Source: Soonwooa sp032078105
GTDB lineage: Bacteria; Bacteroidota; Bacteroidia; Flavobacteriales; Weeksellaceae
Reading direction: 5' to 3'
Assembly: GCA_046269235.1 (NCBI GenBank)
Contig: JBJZOS010000002.1
Coordinates: 310,001 to 374,000, forward strand
DNA length: 64,000 nucleotides
Positions 15,183 to 24,212 of the stretch are shown piece by piece. How positions within the stretch are numbered: position 1 is the first letter of the stretch; each line of letters opens with the position of its first letter. A program made the translations under genes and the position numbers. The notes beneath the pieces are model-generated. The model saw only the letters and a program-made list of their open reading frames with translations, did no database searches and had not been told where the DNA came from.

Positions 15183-17711
15183 TTATTCAGCGCTTTCTTT
15201 TTTACGCTCTTTTTTTGGCGCTTCACTTTCCAATGCATCTTTAGCATCATTAAGTTTAAGAGTCACCAATTGTCCTTCCTTCATTTGTTTGTTAACCAAC
15301 ATTTCAGCTAAAAGATCTTCGATGTATTTTTGGATTGCACGCTTCAATGGACGCGCACCAAAATCTTTATCCCAACCTTTTTCCGCAATAAAGTCACGCG
15401 CTTCGTCGGTTAATTGTACTTTGTAACCTAGCTTTTCGATTCTCGAATACAATTTGTTAAGTTCTAGATCGATAATTTTCTTGATGTCATCTTTCTCAAG
15501 AGAGTTGAAGATAATAATGTCATCAATACGATTTAAGAATTCTGGTGCGAAAGCTTTCTTCAAAGCATTTTCGATGGTTCCTCTCGCACGAGCATCGCTG
15601 GTTGTTTTCTTTGCAGAAGTACCAAATCCGACACCATCTCCAAAGTCTTTAAGATCTCTAGTCCCAATGTTAGAGGTCAAGATGATAATCGTATTTCGGA
15701 AGTCAATCTTTCTGCCCAAGCTATCCGTTACGTGGCCTTCATCTAAAATTTGTAATAAAATATTGAATACATCAGGATGCGCTTTTTCGATTTCATCTAA
15801 AAGTACAACCGCATAAGGCTTACGTCTAACAGCTTCTGTCAACTGTCCTCCTTCTTCGTAACCAACATATCCTGGAGGCGCACCAACCAATCTAGACACC
15901 GCAAATTTTTCCATATATTCGCTCATATCGATTCTAATCAAAGCATCATCAGAGTCGAATAATTCGCGCGCCATAACTTTGGCCAATTCGGTTTTACCAA
16001 CACCTGTTGTCCCTAGGAAAATAAAGGTTCCGATAGGTCTATTGGGATCTTTAAGTCCAGCTCTGTTACGTTGGATGGCTTTAACCACTTTTTTAACCGC
16101 TTCTTCTTGACCGATAACTTTACCATTAAGTTTGTCATCCATCGCAGAAAGTTTGTCCAGTTCGTTTTTGCCAACTTTGGTAACAGGCACGCCACTCATC
16201 ATGGATACAACTTCGGCAACATTTTCCTCAGTAACCTCTTCTTTTTTCTCTTTTACATCTTTGTCCCAGCTTTCTTGAGCGAGATTAAGTTCGATTTGTA
16301 AACGCTCTTCTTCATCTTTCAATTTACGAGCTTCAAGATAATCTTGCTTTTTAACTGCTTGTTGCTTGTGCTCTTTAACTTCCTCAATTTTGGTTTCGTA
16401 ATCGATTATCTCAGTTGGGACTTTCATGTTTTTAATGTAAACACGAGACCCAGCTTCGTCCATTGCATCGATTGCTTTGTCTGGTAAAAAACGGTCTGTA
16501 ATGTAACGTGCCGTCAAATTAACACAAGCATTAATCGCTTCGTCACTGTAATGTACATTGTGATGTTCTTCGTATTTATCTTTAATTTGATGCAAAATTT
16601 GGATCGTTTCCTCAATAGAAGTTGGTTCTACCATAACTTTTTGGAAACGTCTTTCTAAAGCACCATCTTTCTCGATATATTGTCTATATTCGTCCAAAGT
16701 CGTTGCACCAATTACTTGGATTTCGCCACGTGCCAATGCCGGTTTGAACATATTAGAAGCGTCCAAACTTCCTGTAGAGCTTCCCGCACCAACAATGGTA
16801 TGTAACTCGTCGATGAATAAGATAACGTCGCGGTTTTTCTCTAACTCCGTCATTATTGCTTTCATTCTTTCTTCGAACTGCCCACGGTACTTAGTGCCAG
16901 CAACCAAACTTGCCAAGTCTAAAGTAATAACACGTTTTCCGAAAAGGACACGCGATACTTTTTTCTGATGAATTCTAAGTGCTAGACCTTCTGCAATTGC
17001 AGATTTACCAACACCAGGCTCACCGATAAGAAGTGGGTTGTTTTTCTTTCTACGAGAAAGAATTTGCGATACTCTTTCGATTTCTTTTTCTCTACCTATA
17101 ACAGGATCAAGCTTGTCATCTTTAGCCAAAGCTGTCAAATCTCTACCGAAATTATCCAAAGTTGGTGTTTTGCTTTTACCAGTTCCTAGATTACCAGTTG
17201 GTTTTTTCATTTGAGAAAAATCTTCTCTTTCGTCATCGTCATCGTAAGCACTATTTTGAGGTAGCTGATCCGTGTTTTTCAACATTTTTTGATACTCAGC
17301 TTGCACAAGATCATAGTCGATGTCGTAAGCCTGCAAAATATGTGAAGTCGGATCTTCTTGTTTGTAAAGAATACCTAATAACAAATGCACCGTATTAATT
17401 TCCGAGGACTGATATTGTCTACACTCAAGTTCAGAACGTTTTACCGATTGGTCAGCCATTTTGGTCAGCGAAATACTTCCCATATTGCTAACAAACGGAT
17501 TGCTATTTGCTGTGCTCAGCGTTTCAATTTTTCTTCGGATTTGTGTTAGGTCTGCCTTAAGATCTTCAAGGATTTCTTTAGCGGAGTTTTCTGTTTTAAT
17601 AATACCTAACAAAAAATGTTCGGTGTTTAGAAACTCGCTTTGGAGACGCCTTGCTTCGTTTTTACTTTGTTTGAACACGCGGTTCAAACCATCTGAAAAT
17701 TTATAATCCAT
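15183..17711 (-). CDS. clpC: ATP-dependent Clp protease ATP-binding subunit ClpC
   Basis: Hexameric AAA+ unfoldase that feeds proteins to ClpP. The 842-residue protein shows the two N-terminal Clp-N repeats (about 1-145), AAA1 with Walker A GEPGVGKSA and Walker B ILFIDELHT, a middle domain with a UVR-like segment (DYLEARKLKDEEERLQIEL), which distinguishes ClpC from ClpB, and AAA2 with GTTGVGKTE and VVLLDEIEKAH. The ClpP-docking loop is GVGFG. The C-terminus is charged (KKERKKESAE). ClpC in other bacteria is part of the stress response; no CtsR or CIRCE-type operator is visible upstream. Confidence 0.96.
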   Translation of the reverse strand: MDYKFSDGLNRVFKQSKNEARRLQSEFLNTEHFLLGIIKTENSAKEILEDLKADLTQIRRKIETLSTANSNPFVSNMGSISLTKMADQSVKRSELECRQYQSSEINTVHLLLGILYKQEDPTSHILQAYDIDYDLVQAEYQKMLKNTDQLPQNSAYDDDDEREDFSQMKKPTGNLGTGKSKTPTLDNFGRDLTALAKDDKLDPVIGREKEIERVSQILSRRKKNNPLLIGEPGVGKSAIAEGLALRIHQKKVSRVLFGKRVITLDLASLVAGTKYRGQFEERMKAIMTELEKNRDVILFIDELHTIVGAGSSTGSLDASNMFKPALARGEIQVIGATTLDEYRQYIEKDGALERRFQKVMVEPTSIEETIQILHQIKDKYEEHHNVHYSDEAINACVNLTARYITDRFLPDKAIDAMDEAGSRVYIKNMKVPTEIIDYETKIEEVKEHKQQAVKKQDYLEARKLKDEEERLQIELNLAQESWDKDVKEKKEEVTEENVAEVVSMMSGVPVTKVGKNELDKLSAMDDKLNGKVIGQEEAVKKVVKAIQRNRAGLKDPNRPIGTFIFLGTTGVGKTELAKVMARELFDSDDALIRIDMSEYMEKFAVSRLVGAPPGYVGYEEGGQLTEAVRRKPYAVVLLDEIEKAHPDVFNILLQILDEGHVTDSLGRKIDFRNTIIILTSNIGTRDLKDFGDGVGFGTSAKKTTSDARARGTIENALKKAFAPEFLNRIDDIIIFNSLEKDDIKKIIDLELNKLYSRIEKLGYKVQLTDEARDFIAEKGWDKDFGARPLKRAIQKYIEDLLAEMLVNKQMKEGQLVTLKLNDAKDALESEAPKKERKKESAE

Positions 17712-17850
17712 TTTTTATCTCCGTGTTAATAGTTATAATAAAATTACAACAAAAAATATTGAATTTTACACTTTTTGTTTTGCAAATTTGTTACCATTCT
17801 AAAAAAATGGACTTTCTGACATTATTTTTTCTAAAATTTTTAAATTTCAG

Positions 17851-17858
17851 TAAGTTTG
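17851..17858 (+). promoter_or_regulatory. -7 box for the YgjV-glycosyltransferase pair
   Basis: TAAGTTTG fits TAnnTTTG and lies 15 bp before the ATG at 17874. No TTTG at -33; the upstream bases are T-rich. Confidence 0.4.
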
Positions 17859-17873
17859 TTAAAACTAAAAATT

Positions 17874-18098
17874 ATGAGTAATAATTGGGTAGAATACGTC
17901 GGCTATTTAGCTTCTGTATTCATCATTGGGAGCTTTTTGACGAGCAAAGTAAGACGCATCAGGATTATTAATTTTTTCGGTTGCGTTTGTTTCGTTATTT
18001 ATGGAATTTATAATGGACTTTTGTGGCCAGTTATTATACCTAATGGGATTTTGGCTTTGGTTCAGATCTATCATATTTTTATTAAAAAATCAAATTAA
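17874..18098 (+). CDS. Small YgjV-like inner-membrane protein
   Basis: A 74-residue protein with two or three membrane helices (WVEYVGYLASVFIIGSFL, IINFFGCVCFVIYGIYNGL, IIPNGILALVQIYHIFI). The pattern of a helix, a charged KVRRIR turn and a helix resembles the YgjV / SemiSWEET-like small transporters, which act as dimers. Its stop overlaps the next start in TAATG, so translation is coupled to the glycosyltransferase. Confidence 0.65.
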   Translation: MSNNWVEYVGYLASVFIIGSFLTSKVRRIRIINFFGCVCFVIYGIYNGLLWPVIIPNGILALVQIYHIFIKKSN

Positions 18099-19207
18099 TG
18101 CGAATTATAGTAAGTGTTTTCAGTAATCTTTATACCGACCAACGTGTCGAAAAAACTTGTCAAACACTTATTGATAATGGTTACGATGTTGAACTAATAG
18201 GCAACGACTGGGGAGGCGCTCCAGACATGCAGCGTCCTTATCCTGTAACGCGCATCCCAATAAAATCCAAAACCTTGAAATTGGCTTATCCGGAGTTTAT
18301 GTTCAAGCTTTATAAAGAGCTCAAGAAAAGAACTGACAAAAATTCTGTTTTATACGCTAATGATTTAGAAACGATTCTTCCAAATTTTAAACTTTCCAAA
18401 AAATTAAATATTCCTTTGATTTTTGATAGCCACGAAATGTTTAGCGAAATGCCTTCTGTGCAAGGTAAAGCGTCGCAGAAATTTTGGAAATGGATCGAAA
18501 AAAACTATTTCCACAAGCTGGAAAATATGATAACCGCCAGCGATTGTTATGCAGATTGGTTTGTAAAAGAATATCACATCAAGCGTCCAGTTGTTGTTAG
18601 GAATCTTCCCCGAAAACAAAATGTACAACAGGTTGATTCGCAATCTAAAAAACTTATTCTCTATCAAGGTTGGCTTAACTATTCGAGGGGAATTGACAAG
18701 GCGATTATCGCTATGCAATATGTTGATAATGCCGTTTTAAAAATTGCTGGTGGCGGACCAATGGAAGCCGAATTTCGTGCTATCGCGGAAGATAACCATG
18801 TTCTTAATAAAGTCGAATTTCTTGGTAGGCTTTATCCTGCGGATTTGCGAAAAATAACACCAACCGCTGATGTGGGACTTAGTATTGAAGAAAACAAAGG
18901 ACTCAGTTATTATTACTCTTTACCCAACAAAATTTCGGATTATGTCCAAGCAAAAGTGCCGGTTGTTGTTTCCGATTTTCCCGAATTAAAAAATATTGCA
19001 ATTGGATTTGGAGTCGGGGAGACCATCACTTCGCACGATCCAAAACATCTTGCTGAAAAAATTAATATTGTCCTCAATAACGGAAAAGCTTTCTATAAAG
19101 ACAATCTTGATAAAGCAGCCGAAGAACTATGTTGGGAAAATGAAGAGTTAAGAATAATTGACGTTGTAAAAAACGCCATCCAAAAATATAAAAAAGACCC
19201 CAATTGA
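18098..19207 (+). CDS. Glycosyltransferase, GT4-like (GT-B fold)
   Basis: A 369-residue cytoplasmic enzyme that should transfer a sugar from a nucleotide donor to an envelope glycan or lipid; the acceptor is unknown. The N-terminal domain has SNLYTDQRVEKTCQTL and DSHEMFSEMP, and the C-terminal domain has the nucleotide-binding region (LILYQGWLNYSRGIDKAI, then LKIAGGGPMEAEF and VEFLGRLYP) and a SLPNKISDYVQAKVPVVVSD segment in the E-x7-E position. It is coupled to the small membrane protein before it and closed by a terminator that overlaps its stop. Confidence 0.85.
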   Translation: MRIIVSVFSNLYTDQRVEKTCQTLIDNGYDVELIGNDWGGAPDMQRPYPVTRIPIKSKTLKLAYPEFMFKLYKELKKRTDKNSVLYANDLETILPNFKLSKKLNIPLIFDSHEMFSEMPSVQGKASQKFWKWIEKNYFHKLENMITASDCYADWFVKEYHIKRPVVVRNLPRKQNVQQVDSQSKKLILYQGWLNYSRGIDKAIIAMQYVDNAVLKIAGGGPMEAEFRAIAEDNHVLNKVEFLGRLYPADLRKITPTADVGLSIEENKGLSYYYSLPNKISDYVQAKVPVVVSDFPELKNIAIGFGVGETITSHDPKHLAEKINIVLNNGKAFYKDNLDKAAEELCWENEELRIIDVVKNAIQKYKKDPN

Positions 19208-19216
19208 GGTCTTTTT
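19191..19216 (+). terminator. Terminator overlapping the glycosyltransferase stop
   Basis: AAAAAGACC (19191-19199) pairs with GGTCTTTTT (19208-19216); the stop codon TGA lies in the loop. Confidence 0.8.
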
Positions 19217-19241
19217 GTTTTCAAACGTTTAAAAACGAATT

Positions 19242-20297
19242 TTAGTCTTTGTTCAAGAAAGCATCCCAACCTTGCGCAGTAAGAGGAATCATTTGGTTAG
19301 AACCTCGTGCGATAAGATGATTGCCATCATTTAATTCAGTAGCGTGACCAATGATGCTAAAATCTGGGTGTCCAACAATTTTATCAAAATCTTCTGGCGC
19401 GATTGTGAAAAGCAATTCGTAGTCTTCGCCGCCGTTAAGTGCCGCCATTGCAGGATTTAAATTCAATTCCTCTGCCGTGCTCATCGTTAAATTATCCAAC
19501 GGGATTTTCTCCTCATAGACACGGAAACCAACTTTCGACTGGTCCGAAAGATGAAGAACTTCTGACGCCAAACCATCAGAAATGTCAATCATAGACGTAG
19601 GTTTGATGCCTAATTCTTTCAAGGTGTTTTTAACATCCGTTCTTGCCTCGGGTTTTAGTTGACGTTCGAGGATGTAATCGTAACCTTCCATTTCTGGTTG
19701 CATATTTGGGTTTGACAAGAACACCGAATGTTCTCTTTCCAAAATCTGGAGTCCCAAATAAGCACCTCCCAAATCACCAGAAACCACCAAAAGATCATTT
19801 GGTTTAGCACCGCTTCTTTTAACAATTTCATCTTCATTTTCGAGGCCAATTGCTGTGATACTCATCACCAATCCGGCATTGGAACTCGTTGTGTCTCCGC
19901 CAACCAAGTCAACTTTGTAATGCTTACATGCCAACTGGACCCCCGCGTATAATTCTTCCAAAGCTTCCACAGGAAAACGGTTAGAAACTGCCAACGAAAC
20001 CAAAATTTGTGTTGGTGTCGCATTCATTGCAGCAACGTCGCTAAGGTTAACCACAACCGCTTTATAACCCAAATGTTTTAACGGAACATAACCCAAGTTG
20101 AAATGCACGCCTTCTGCCAAAACATCTGTTGTAACAACCATTTTTTTACCATCAGGATTTATGATGGCAGCATCGTCGCCAACACCCAATTCCGAAGTCG
20201 AATTCTCCAACGGAAAATGCTCCGTAAGATGCTTTATCAAGCCAAACTCTCCAAGCTTGGAGATGGGCGTTAATTCTTGTGATTTATCTTCAAACAT
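19242..20297 (-). CDS. thiL: Thiamine-monophosphate kinase
   Basis: Phosphorylates thiamine monophosphate to thiamine diphosphate with ATP, the last step of cofactor synthesis. The 351-residue protein shows the ThiL/PurM fold: GVGDDAAII (Mg-ATP binding), TTDVLAEGVHF, NLSDVAAMNATP, LVGGDTTSS, DISDGLASEVLHL and LNGGEDYELLFT in order. It lies 4 bp downstream of the thioesterase gene, so the two form an operon. No TPP riboswitch is visible upstream. Confidence 0.96.
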   Translation of the reverse strand: MFEDKSQELTPISKLGEFGLIKHLTEHFPLENSTSELGVGDDAAIINPDGKKMVVTTDVLAEGVHFNLGYVPLKHLGYKAVVVNLSDVAAMNATPTQILVSLAVSNRFPVEALEELYAGVQLACKHYKVDLVGGDTTSSNAGLVMSITAIGLENEDEIVKRSGAKPNDLLVVSGDLGGAYLGLQILEREHSVFLSNPNMQPEMEGYDYILERQLKPEARTDVKNTLKELGIKPTSMIDISDGLASEVLHLSDQSKVGFRVYEEKIPLDNLTMSTAEELNLNPAMAALNGGEDYELLFTIAPEDFDKIVGHPDFSIIGHATELNDGNHLIARGSNQMIPLTAQGWDAFLNKD

Positions 20298-20301
20298 AAT
20301 C

Positions 20302-20799
20302 TTAAATGCTAAAAATTTCGGGATCGATATTGCTTGGGCGGAAAGGTAGAGATTTGATATCTTCTCGCGTCAACACTTTAGTCTCAGGAGATTTGTACTT
20401 ATCCAAAGCCAAAATAATATCATCTGGTGGCGTTGTGGTTTTTCTCAACATCATATCAATCCAAACGCCCGTCGCCTCAGCAATCGCGCAATGTGTACCA
20501 TCTGGTAAGTAGAAATTATGCACAAACTGATAGATCGATGCATCCTCGGAATTTCCTGCGATTTCTACACTGACGTATACCACTTGATCGGCATAGATTT
20601 CTTTAAAAAACGAAAATCTTTCGTGCAAAATAACGGGACCAATTCCCCAACGATTAAGCTGCGCCAATCCTATTTTTTCCTTGTTCATAAAAGCCATTCT
20701 CGCTTGCGCACAATAGGCCATGTACGACGAGTTGGCAAGGTGACGGTTCGCATCGATGTCGCTCCATCTCACATCGAATTTATAAAAATATTTTTCCAT
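20302..20799 (-). CDS. Acyl-CoA thioesterase, hotdog (4HBT) family
   Basis: A 165-residue hotdog-fold protein likely to hydrolyse acyl-CoA thioesters. FDVRWSDIDANRHLANSSYM carries the catalytic-type Asp of the 4-hydroxybenzoyl-CoA thioesterase family, followed by a long helix and the sheet (GPVILHERFSFFKEI, IYQFVHNFYLPDGTHCAIAE). The frame stays open 144 bp upstream, but those bases belong to the interspersed repeat at 20826-20953; the conserved protein begins at MEKYFYKFD, so I start at 20799. It forms an operon with thiL. Confidence 0.88.
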   Translation of the reverse strand: MEKYFYKFDVRWSDIDANRHLANSSYMAYCAQARMAFMNKEKIGLAQLNRWGIGPVILHERFSFFKEIYADQVVYVSVEIAGNSEDASIYQFVHNFYLPDGTHCAIAEATGVWIDMMLRKTTTPPDDIILALDKYKSPETKVLTREDIKSLPFRPSNIDPEIFSI

Positions 20800-20825
20800 G
20801 TTTTGTCTATTATTTTGGGCAATTC

Positions 20826-20953
20826 CCTCGCCAAGGCTTTTGGCAGCCGCTCGGGTCGGGCTGTTCGCTATATCTTTTCCCTCCGCTCGGTTGGCGCCGC
20901 TTCGCTCGGCCACCTCGCTCCGGAAAAAGGATGCCGCTTCCATCCCTATTGCA
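20826..20953 (-). repeat. Structured interspersed repeat, copy 2
   Basis: A GC-rich element (about 60% GC in an AT-rich setting). On the minus strand it begins AATAGGGATGGAAGCGGCAT and later has AAAAGATATAGCGAACAGC, with several short inverted segments (for example GGCGCC and GCCGAGCGAAGCGGC). It corresponds in layout to 4510-4622, in opposite orientation. Its open frame would add a false N-terminus to the thioesterase. It lies in the divergent spacer between that gene and the BaiN-like oxidoreductase. Confidence 0.6.
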
Positions 20954-21002
20954 AAAATTCAAAGATTCAAAATTAGTCAATAAAGATGGTTTATAAAAAT
21001 CG

Positions 21003-21010
21003 TACTTTTG
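21003..21010 (+). promoter_or_regulatory. -7 box for the oxidoreductase operon
   Basis: TACTTTTG matches TAnnTTTG, 26 bp before the ATG at 21037; no clear -33 element. Confidence 0.4.
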
Positions 21011-21036
21011 AAACTAAAATCTATAGCATAAGGTTG

Positions 21037-22239
21037 ATGAAGCAAATTGTAATCATCGGAGGTGGCGCAGCAGGCTTTTTCTGCGCAGCCAATCTGGACG
21101 AAAATAAATATCAAATCAAAATTTTAGAACAAAATAAAGACGTTCTCCAAAAGGTAAAAATCTCTGGAGGTGGACGTTGCAACGTGACGCATGCTTGTTT
21201 TGATTCGCAAGATTTGGTGAAGTTCTATCCACGCGGTGAAAAAGAATTGCGCAGTGTTTTTAGCAAATTCCAGCCAGGCGACACCATGGCGTGGTTTGAG
21301 AGTCGAGGGGTTGCTCTAAAAATCGAAAATGACAATCGCATTTTTCCGGAGAGCAACCAGTCGCAAAGCATTATCAATGCTTTACAAGCTGAGACCCAAA
21401 ACAAAAATGTTGAGGTTATTACCCAAGCAACGGTAACCCGTATTTCTAAAACCGAAGATCAGTTTTTAATCGAAACAAAATCAGAAAATTTCTCGGCTGA
21501 TTATGTCGTTTTCGCAACAGGAAGCGCACCAAAATCTCTAAAGTTGTCCGAGAGTCTAGGTCACAAAATCGTAAGTTTGGTACCGTCTTTATTTACATTT
21601 AATATCAAAAATCCTTTGCTAGCCGAGCATCCAGGCACCAGTTTTGAATGGGCAGAAGTTAGCATTCCAAAATTAAAACTAGAAGAAAGCGGCCCTTTGT
21701 TAATTACACATTGGGGACTTAGTGGTCCTGCGGTTCTCAAATTGTCAGCGTGGGGTGCTAGAAAGTTGGCTGAAGTAGGCTATCAATTTGAGATTTTTGT
21801 TAATTTTATTTCCAAGTCGAGGCAAGAAGCGGAGCAGGACTTTATTAATTTTAAAGAAAATAATCCGAAGAAAACAATGGGACAAAGTAAAATCTACAAT
21901 GTCACCAATCGCTTTTGGAATAGTCTATTAGCTTATTCAAAGGTGGATTCTGATAAGCAGATTTCGAATATCAGCAAAAAAGAAATGCTGGTTTTACTAG
22001 AAAATTTGTGTCAGCTAAAATTGAATGTTGACGGGAAAAGCACCTTCAAAGATGAATTTGTAACCGCTGGTGGTGTTGACCTTAAAGAAATTAATTTCAA
22101 AACGATGGAGAGCAAAGTCGTTCCGAATTTATTTTTGGCTGGCGAAGTTTTGAATATCGATGCGATAACAGGAGGATTTAACTTCCAAGCTTGTTGGAGC
22201 GAAGCTTGGCTTATCGCGCAAGAACTTAATATGAGATAA
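21037..22239 (+). CDS. FAD-dependent oxidoreductase, HI0933/BaiN family
   Basis: A 400-residue flavoprotein. The N-terminal Rossmann motif is IVIIGGGAAGFFCA and is followed by the family signature VKISGGGRCNVTHA and ENDNRIFPESNQSQSI; the C-terminal FAD motif is LFLAGEVLNIDAITGGFNFQ then ACWSEAWL. Members are widespread but mostly unassigned; some act on steroid or bile-acid derivatives (BaiN). The start at 21037 is chosen because the Rossmann strand begins directly after it. It is the first gene of a three-gene operon (1 bp gap to the next). Confidence 0.9.
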   Translation: MKQIVIIGGGAAGFFCAANLDENKYQIKILEQNKDVLQKVKISGGGRCNVTHACFDSQDLVKFYPRGEKELRSVFSKFQPGDTMAWFESRGVALKIENDNRIFPESNQSQSIINALQAETQNKNVEVITQATVTRISKTEDQFLIETKSENFSADYVVFATGSAPKSLKLSESLGHKIVSLVPSLFTFNIKNPLLAEHPGTSFEWAEVSIPKLKLEESGPLLITHWGLSGPAVLKLSAWGARKLAEVGYQFEIFVNFISKSRQEAEQDFINFKENNPKKTMGQSKIYNVTNRFWNSLLAYSKVDSDKQISNISKKEMLVLLENLCQLKLNVDGKSTFKDEFVTAGGVDLKEINFKTMESKVVPNLFLAGEVLNIDAITGGFNFQACWSEAWLIAQELNMR

Positions 22240-22240
22240 A

Positions 22241-22885
22241 ATGTTCATTAAGCAAAACATCCAGCACAAGATTTTTAAGACCGCAATTTTGCTCGGTTTT
22301 ATATATTTTTTTGTGTTGATGTTGCGGATAACCTTGTTGTATATTCCTTACAATTCGATGGCTAATTTTTTAGCAATTAAACAAACGGAAGTTGAGGAAA
22401 GACCAGAATATTTAACGATTTTCCATACGCATGTCTACACCAGTATTTTTGTATTGATTGCTGGTTTTCTTGCATTGTTTTTTAATAAAAGCTTAAAAAC
22501 TTTTCATCGTTTTTCGGGTAGAATTTATGTGATTGTGACCTTGGCGTTTTCATCAATATCCGGCATCTACATGGGCTTTTTTGCAAATGGTGGTATTGCG
22601 GCCAAAATATCATTTGTCATCCTCGGAATTCTTTGGTTTTATACCACTTACAAAGCTTATCAAGAAATAAGAAACCGAAATGTCCAAGCGCACCAACATT
22701 GGATATGGCGAAGCTATGCCTTATGTTTTTCGGCGGTAACTTTGCGGTTGTGGAAAGTAATTTTAGTATATTTATTCCATCCCAATCCAATGGACGTTTA
22801 CCAAATAATTGCTTGGTTGGGCTGGCTTCCTAACATCTTATTGGTGGAGTATTTAATAAAAAGAAAAAGAAAAAATAGACTATGA
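22241..22885 (+). CDS. DUF2306 membrane protein
   Basis: A 214-residue inner-membrane protein with about six helices. Family features are the FHTHVYTSIFVLIAGFLALF segment, HRFSGRIYV, SGIYMGFFANGGIAAKISF and AHQHWIWRSYALCFSAVTLR, all typical of DUF2306, whose His and Arg residues in membrane helices suggest heme or quinone contact, though this is not shown. The gene overlaps the following lipoprotein gene by 4 bp (ATGA). Confidence 0.85.
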   Translation: MFIKQNIQHKIFKTAILLGFIYFFVLMLRITLLYIPYNSMANFLAIKQTEVEERPEYLTIFHTHVYTSIFVLIAGFLALFFNKSLKTFHRFSGRIYVIVTLAFSSISGIYMGFFANGGIAAKISFVILGILWFYTTYKAYQEIRNRNVQAHQHWIWRSYALCFSAVTLRLWKVILVYLFHPNPMDVYQIIAWLGWLPNILLVEYLIKRKRKNRL

Positions 22886-23787
22886 AAACTAATTTAATTC
22901 TTGCATTGGTGGTTGCTTCATTTGGACTAAGTTCGTGCAAAAAAGACACTGAAATCAAAAAAGATGAGACAAAAAAAGACTCTGTTGCTGCTGTCGTAGA
23001 ACCGGAGTTTCATAAGGAGTTGTATGGGGTTTATACAGGAAATTTCGAGACGGTTTATAATCCTTATGCTGACAATATGGAGGACAATTACATGATCAAA
23101 AAACTATCTGTCAAAATTAACAGAATTACAAAAGATAGTGTATATGGTTACAGTGTTGTTAATGGCAACCAACGTCCTTTTCGTGGAATTTATAATGAAA
23201 ATACGCAAAAATTTATCCTAGACGAACCAGGTGATGATAAAACGGATGGACGTTTTACAATAGGTCTTCGAAAAGATAGTTTGGTTGGCGATTGGAAAGT
23301 TTTTGATAGAGAAAAAGTTAAGTTTCCTGAAAAAATTGTTCGATTATTGAAAAAAGATTTTGTTTATAATCCTAATTTTATGTTGGATCGCGACCACTCG
23401 GATATTGTGGATTGGACAACGACGAAGAAAGGAAAAGGCCGCTACGAAGACGAAAATGGAAAAACCCAAACTTATGATGTCGAACAGCAACGTTATGCGT
23501 CTGACGCGATTTTCAAAATAAATGCGTCTAAGAAAAAACTCGAAGAAAAAGACCTTAAAAACATGAAAAAACTTGACATGGAAATTATCAAAAATGCAGT
23601 GTTTGCACGTCATGGTTATTCATTTAAAAAAGAAACTTATAGACAATTTTTCGATTATCAAGAATGGTATATTCCTGTATCTAACAACGTAGATAATGAT
23701 CTATCGCCCCTAGAGAAAGAAAATGTTGCGCTGCTTAACCGTATGATAAAATATGCGGAAGATAATTATGACAGCTTTGGTCGATAA
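22882..23787 (+). CDS. Lipoprotein with YARHG domain
   Basis: A 301-residue lipoprotein (lipobox FGLSSC, Cys19). The central beta-rich region (about 45-150) is unassigned, and the C-terminal 75 residues form a YARHG domain: NAVFARHGYSFKKETYRQFF then EWYIP and LSPLEKENVALLNRM. YARHG domains are extracellular or periplasmic and are thought to bind cell-wall or other surface ligands. It is the last gene of the oxidoreductase operon. Confidence 0.88.
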   Translation: MKTNLILALVVASFGLSSCKKDTEIKKDETKKDSVAAVVEPEFHKELYGVYTGNFETVYNPYADNMEDNYMIKKLSVKINRITKDSVYGYSVVNGNQRPFRGIYNENTQKFILDEPGDDKTDGRFTIGLRKDSLVGDWKVFDREKVKFPEKIVRLLKKDFVYNPNFMLDRDHSDIVDWTTTKKGKGRYEDENGKTQTYDVEQQRYASDAIFKINASKKKLEEKDLKNMKKLDMEIIKNAVFARHGYSFKKETYRQFFDYQEWYIPVSNNVDNDLSPLEKENVALLNRMIKYAEDNYDSFGR

Positions 23788-23810
23788 GTAAGACTATTTT
23801 ATTATTTTTG
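23776..23810 (+). promoter_or_regulatory. Promoter of the small lipoprotein gene
   Basis: TTTG (23776-23779), 23 bp, TATTTTTG (23803-23810): both Bacteroidetes elements at the upper limit of allowed spacing, with the ATG 13 bp downstream. The -33 part lies within the end of the YARHG gene. Confidence 0.55.
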
Positions 23811-23823
23811 AAAAAAAATTAAA

Positions 23824-24156
23824 ATGAAGTTAGTCTCAAAATATATAGGAATCCTTGGGATTTTTTCTTTGCTTTTGTTAGCGTCTTGTCAAACGAGAGT
23901 TGTAGGCGTGCAAAAACCATTACATGACAACACTTTGGAATTGTATAAAAAATACACCATCCGAACAAAAGACGCACAAACGATAAAAATGGAAGTTCTA
24001 AAAGTTGATGCTGATAAAATCTACGGAAAACTTAATAACGGCGAACAAAAAGAAGTTTTAAGAAGCGAAGTTAGAGAAATTAAAAAGACAGATTATTTGA
24101 TGAGTGCGATTATCGCAGTTGCAGCAGTTGCAGCAGTAATTTTTATTCCGATTTAG
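23824..24156 (+). CDS. Small lipoprotein with C-terminal membrane segment
   Basis: A 110-residue protein with lipobox LLASC (Cys22), a short beta-rich body (IRTKDAQTIKMEVLKVDADK then IYGKLNNGEQKEV) and a C-terminal hydrophobic helix (IIAVAAVAAVIFI). The body resembles short domains in many Bacteroidetes proteins that ask how a setting is expressed as KxV/GKL turns, but I cannot name a family. It is monocistronic, with its own promoter and a strong terminator. Confidence 0.65.
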   Translation: MKLVSKYIGILGIFSLLLLASCQTRVVGVQKPLHDNTLELYKKYTIRTKDAQTIKMEVLKVDADKIYGKLNNGEQKEVLRSEVREIKKTDYLMSAIIAVAAVAAVIFIPI

Positions 24157-24183
24157 TAGTTGCTATATCTTTTTTAAAATATT

Positions 24184-24209
24184 AAAACTCCCAGTTTTGG
24201 GAGTTTTTT
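24184..24209 (+). terminator. Intrinsic terminator
   Basis: AAAACTCCC (24184-24192), loop AGTTTT, GGGAGTTTT and further T (24199-24209). It lies between convergent genes. Confidence 0.85.
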
Positions 24210-24212
24210 GTT

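Noticed and set aside
15172..17706. Several plus-strand frames opposite clpC
   Set aside because: They mirror clpC codons, have no family motifs and no promoters.
17712..17873. CIRCE or CtsR operator before clpC
   Set aside because: No TTAGCACTC-N9-GAGTGCTAA or GGTCAAA-type repeat can be read in this spacer.
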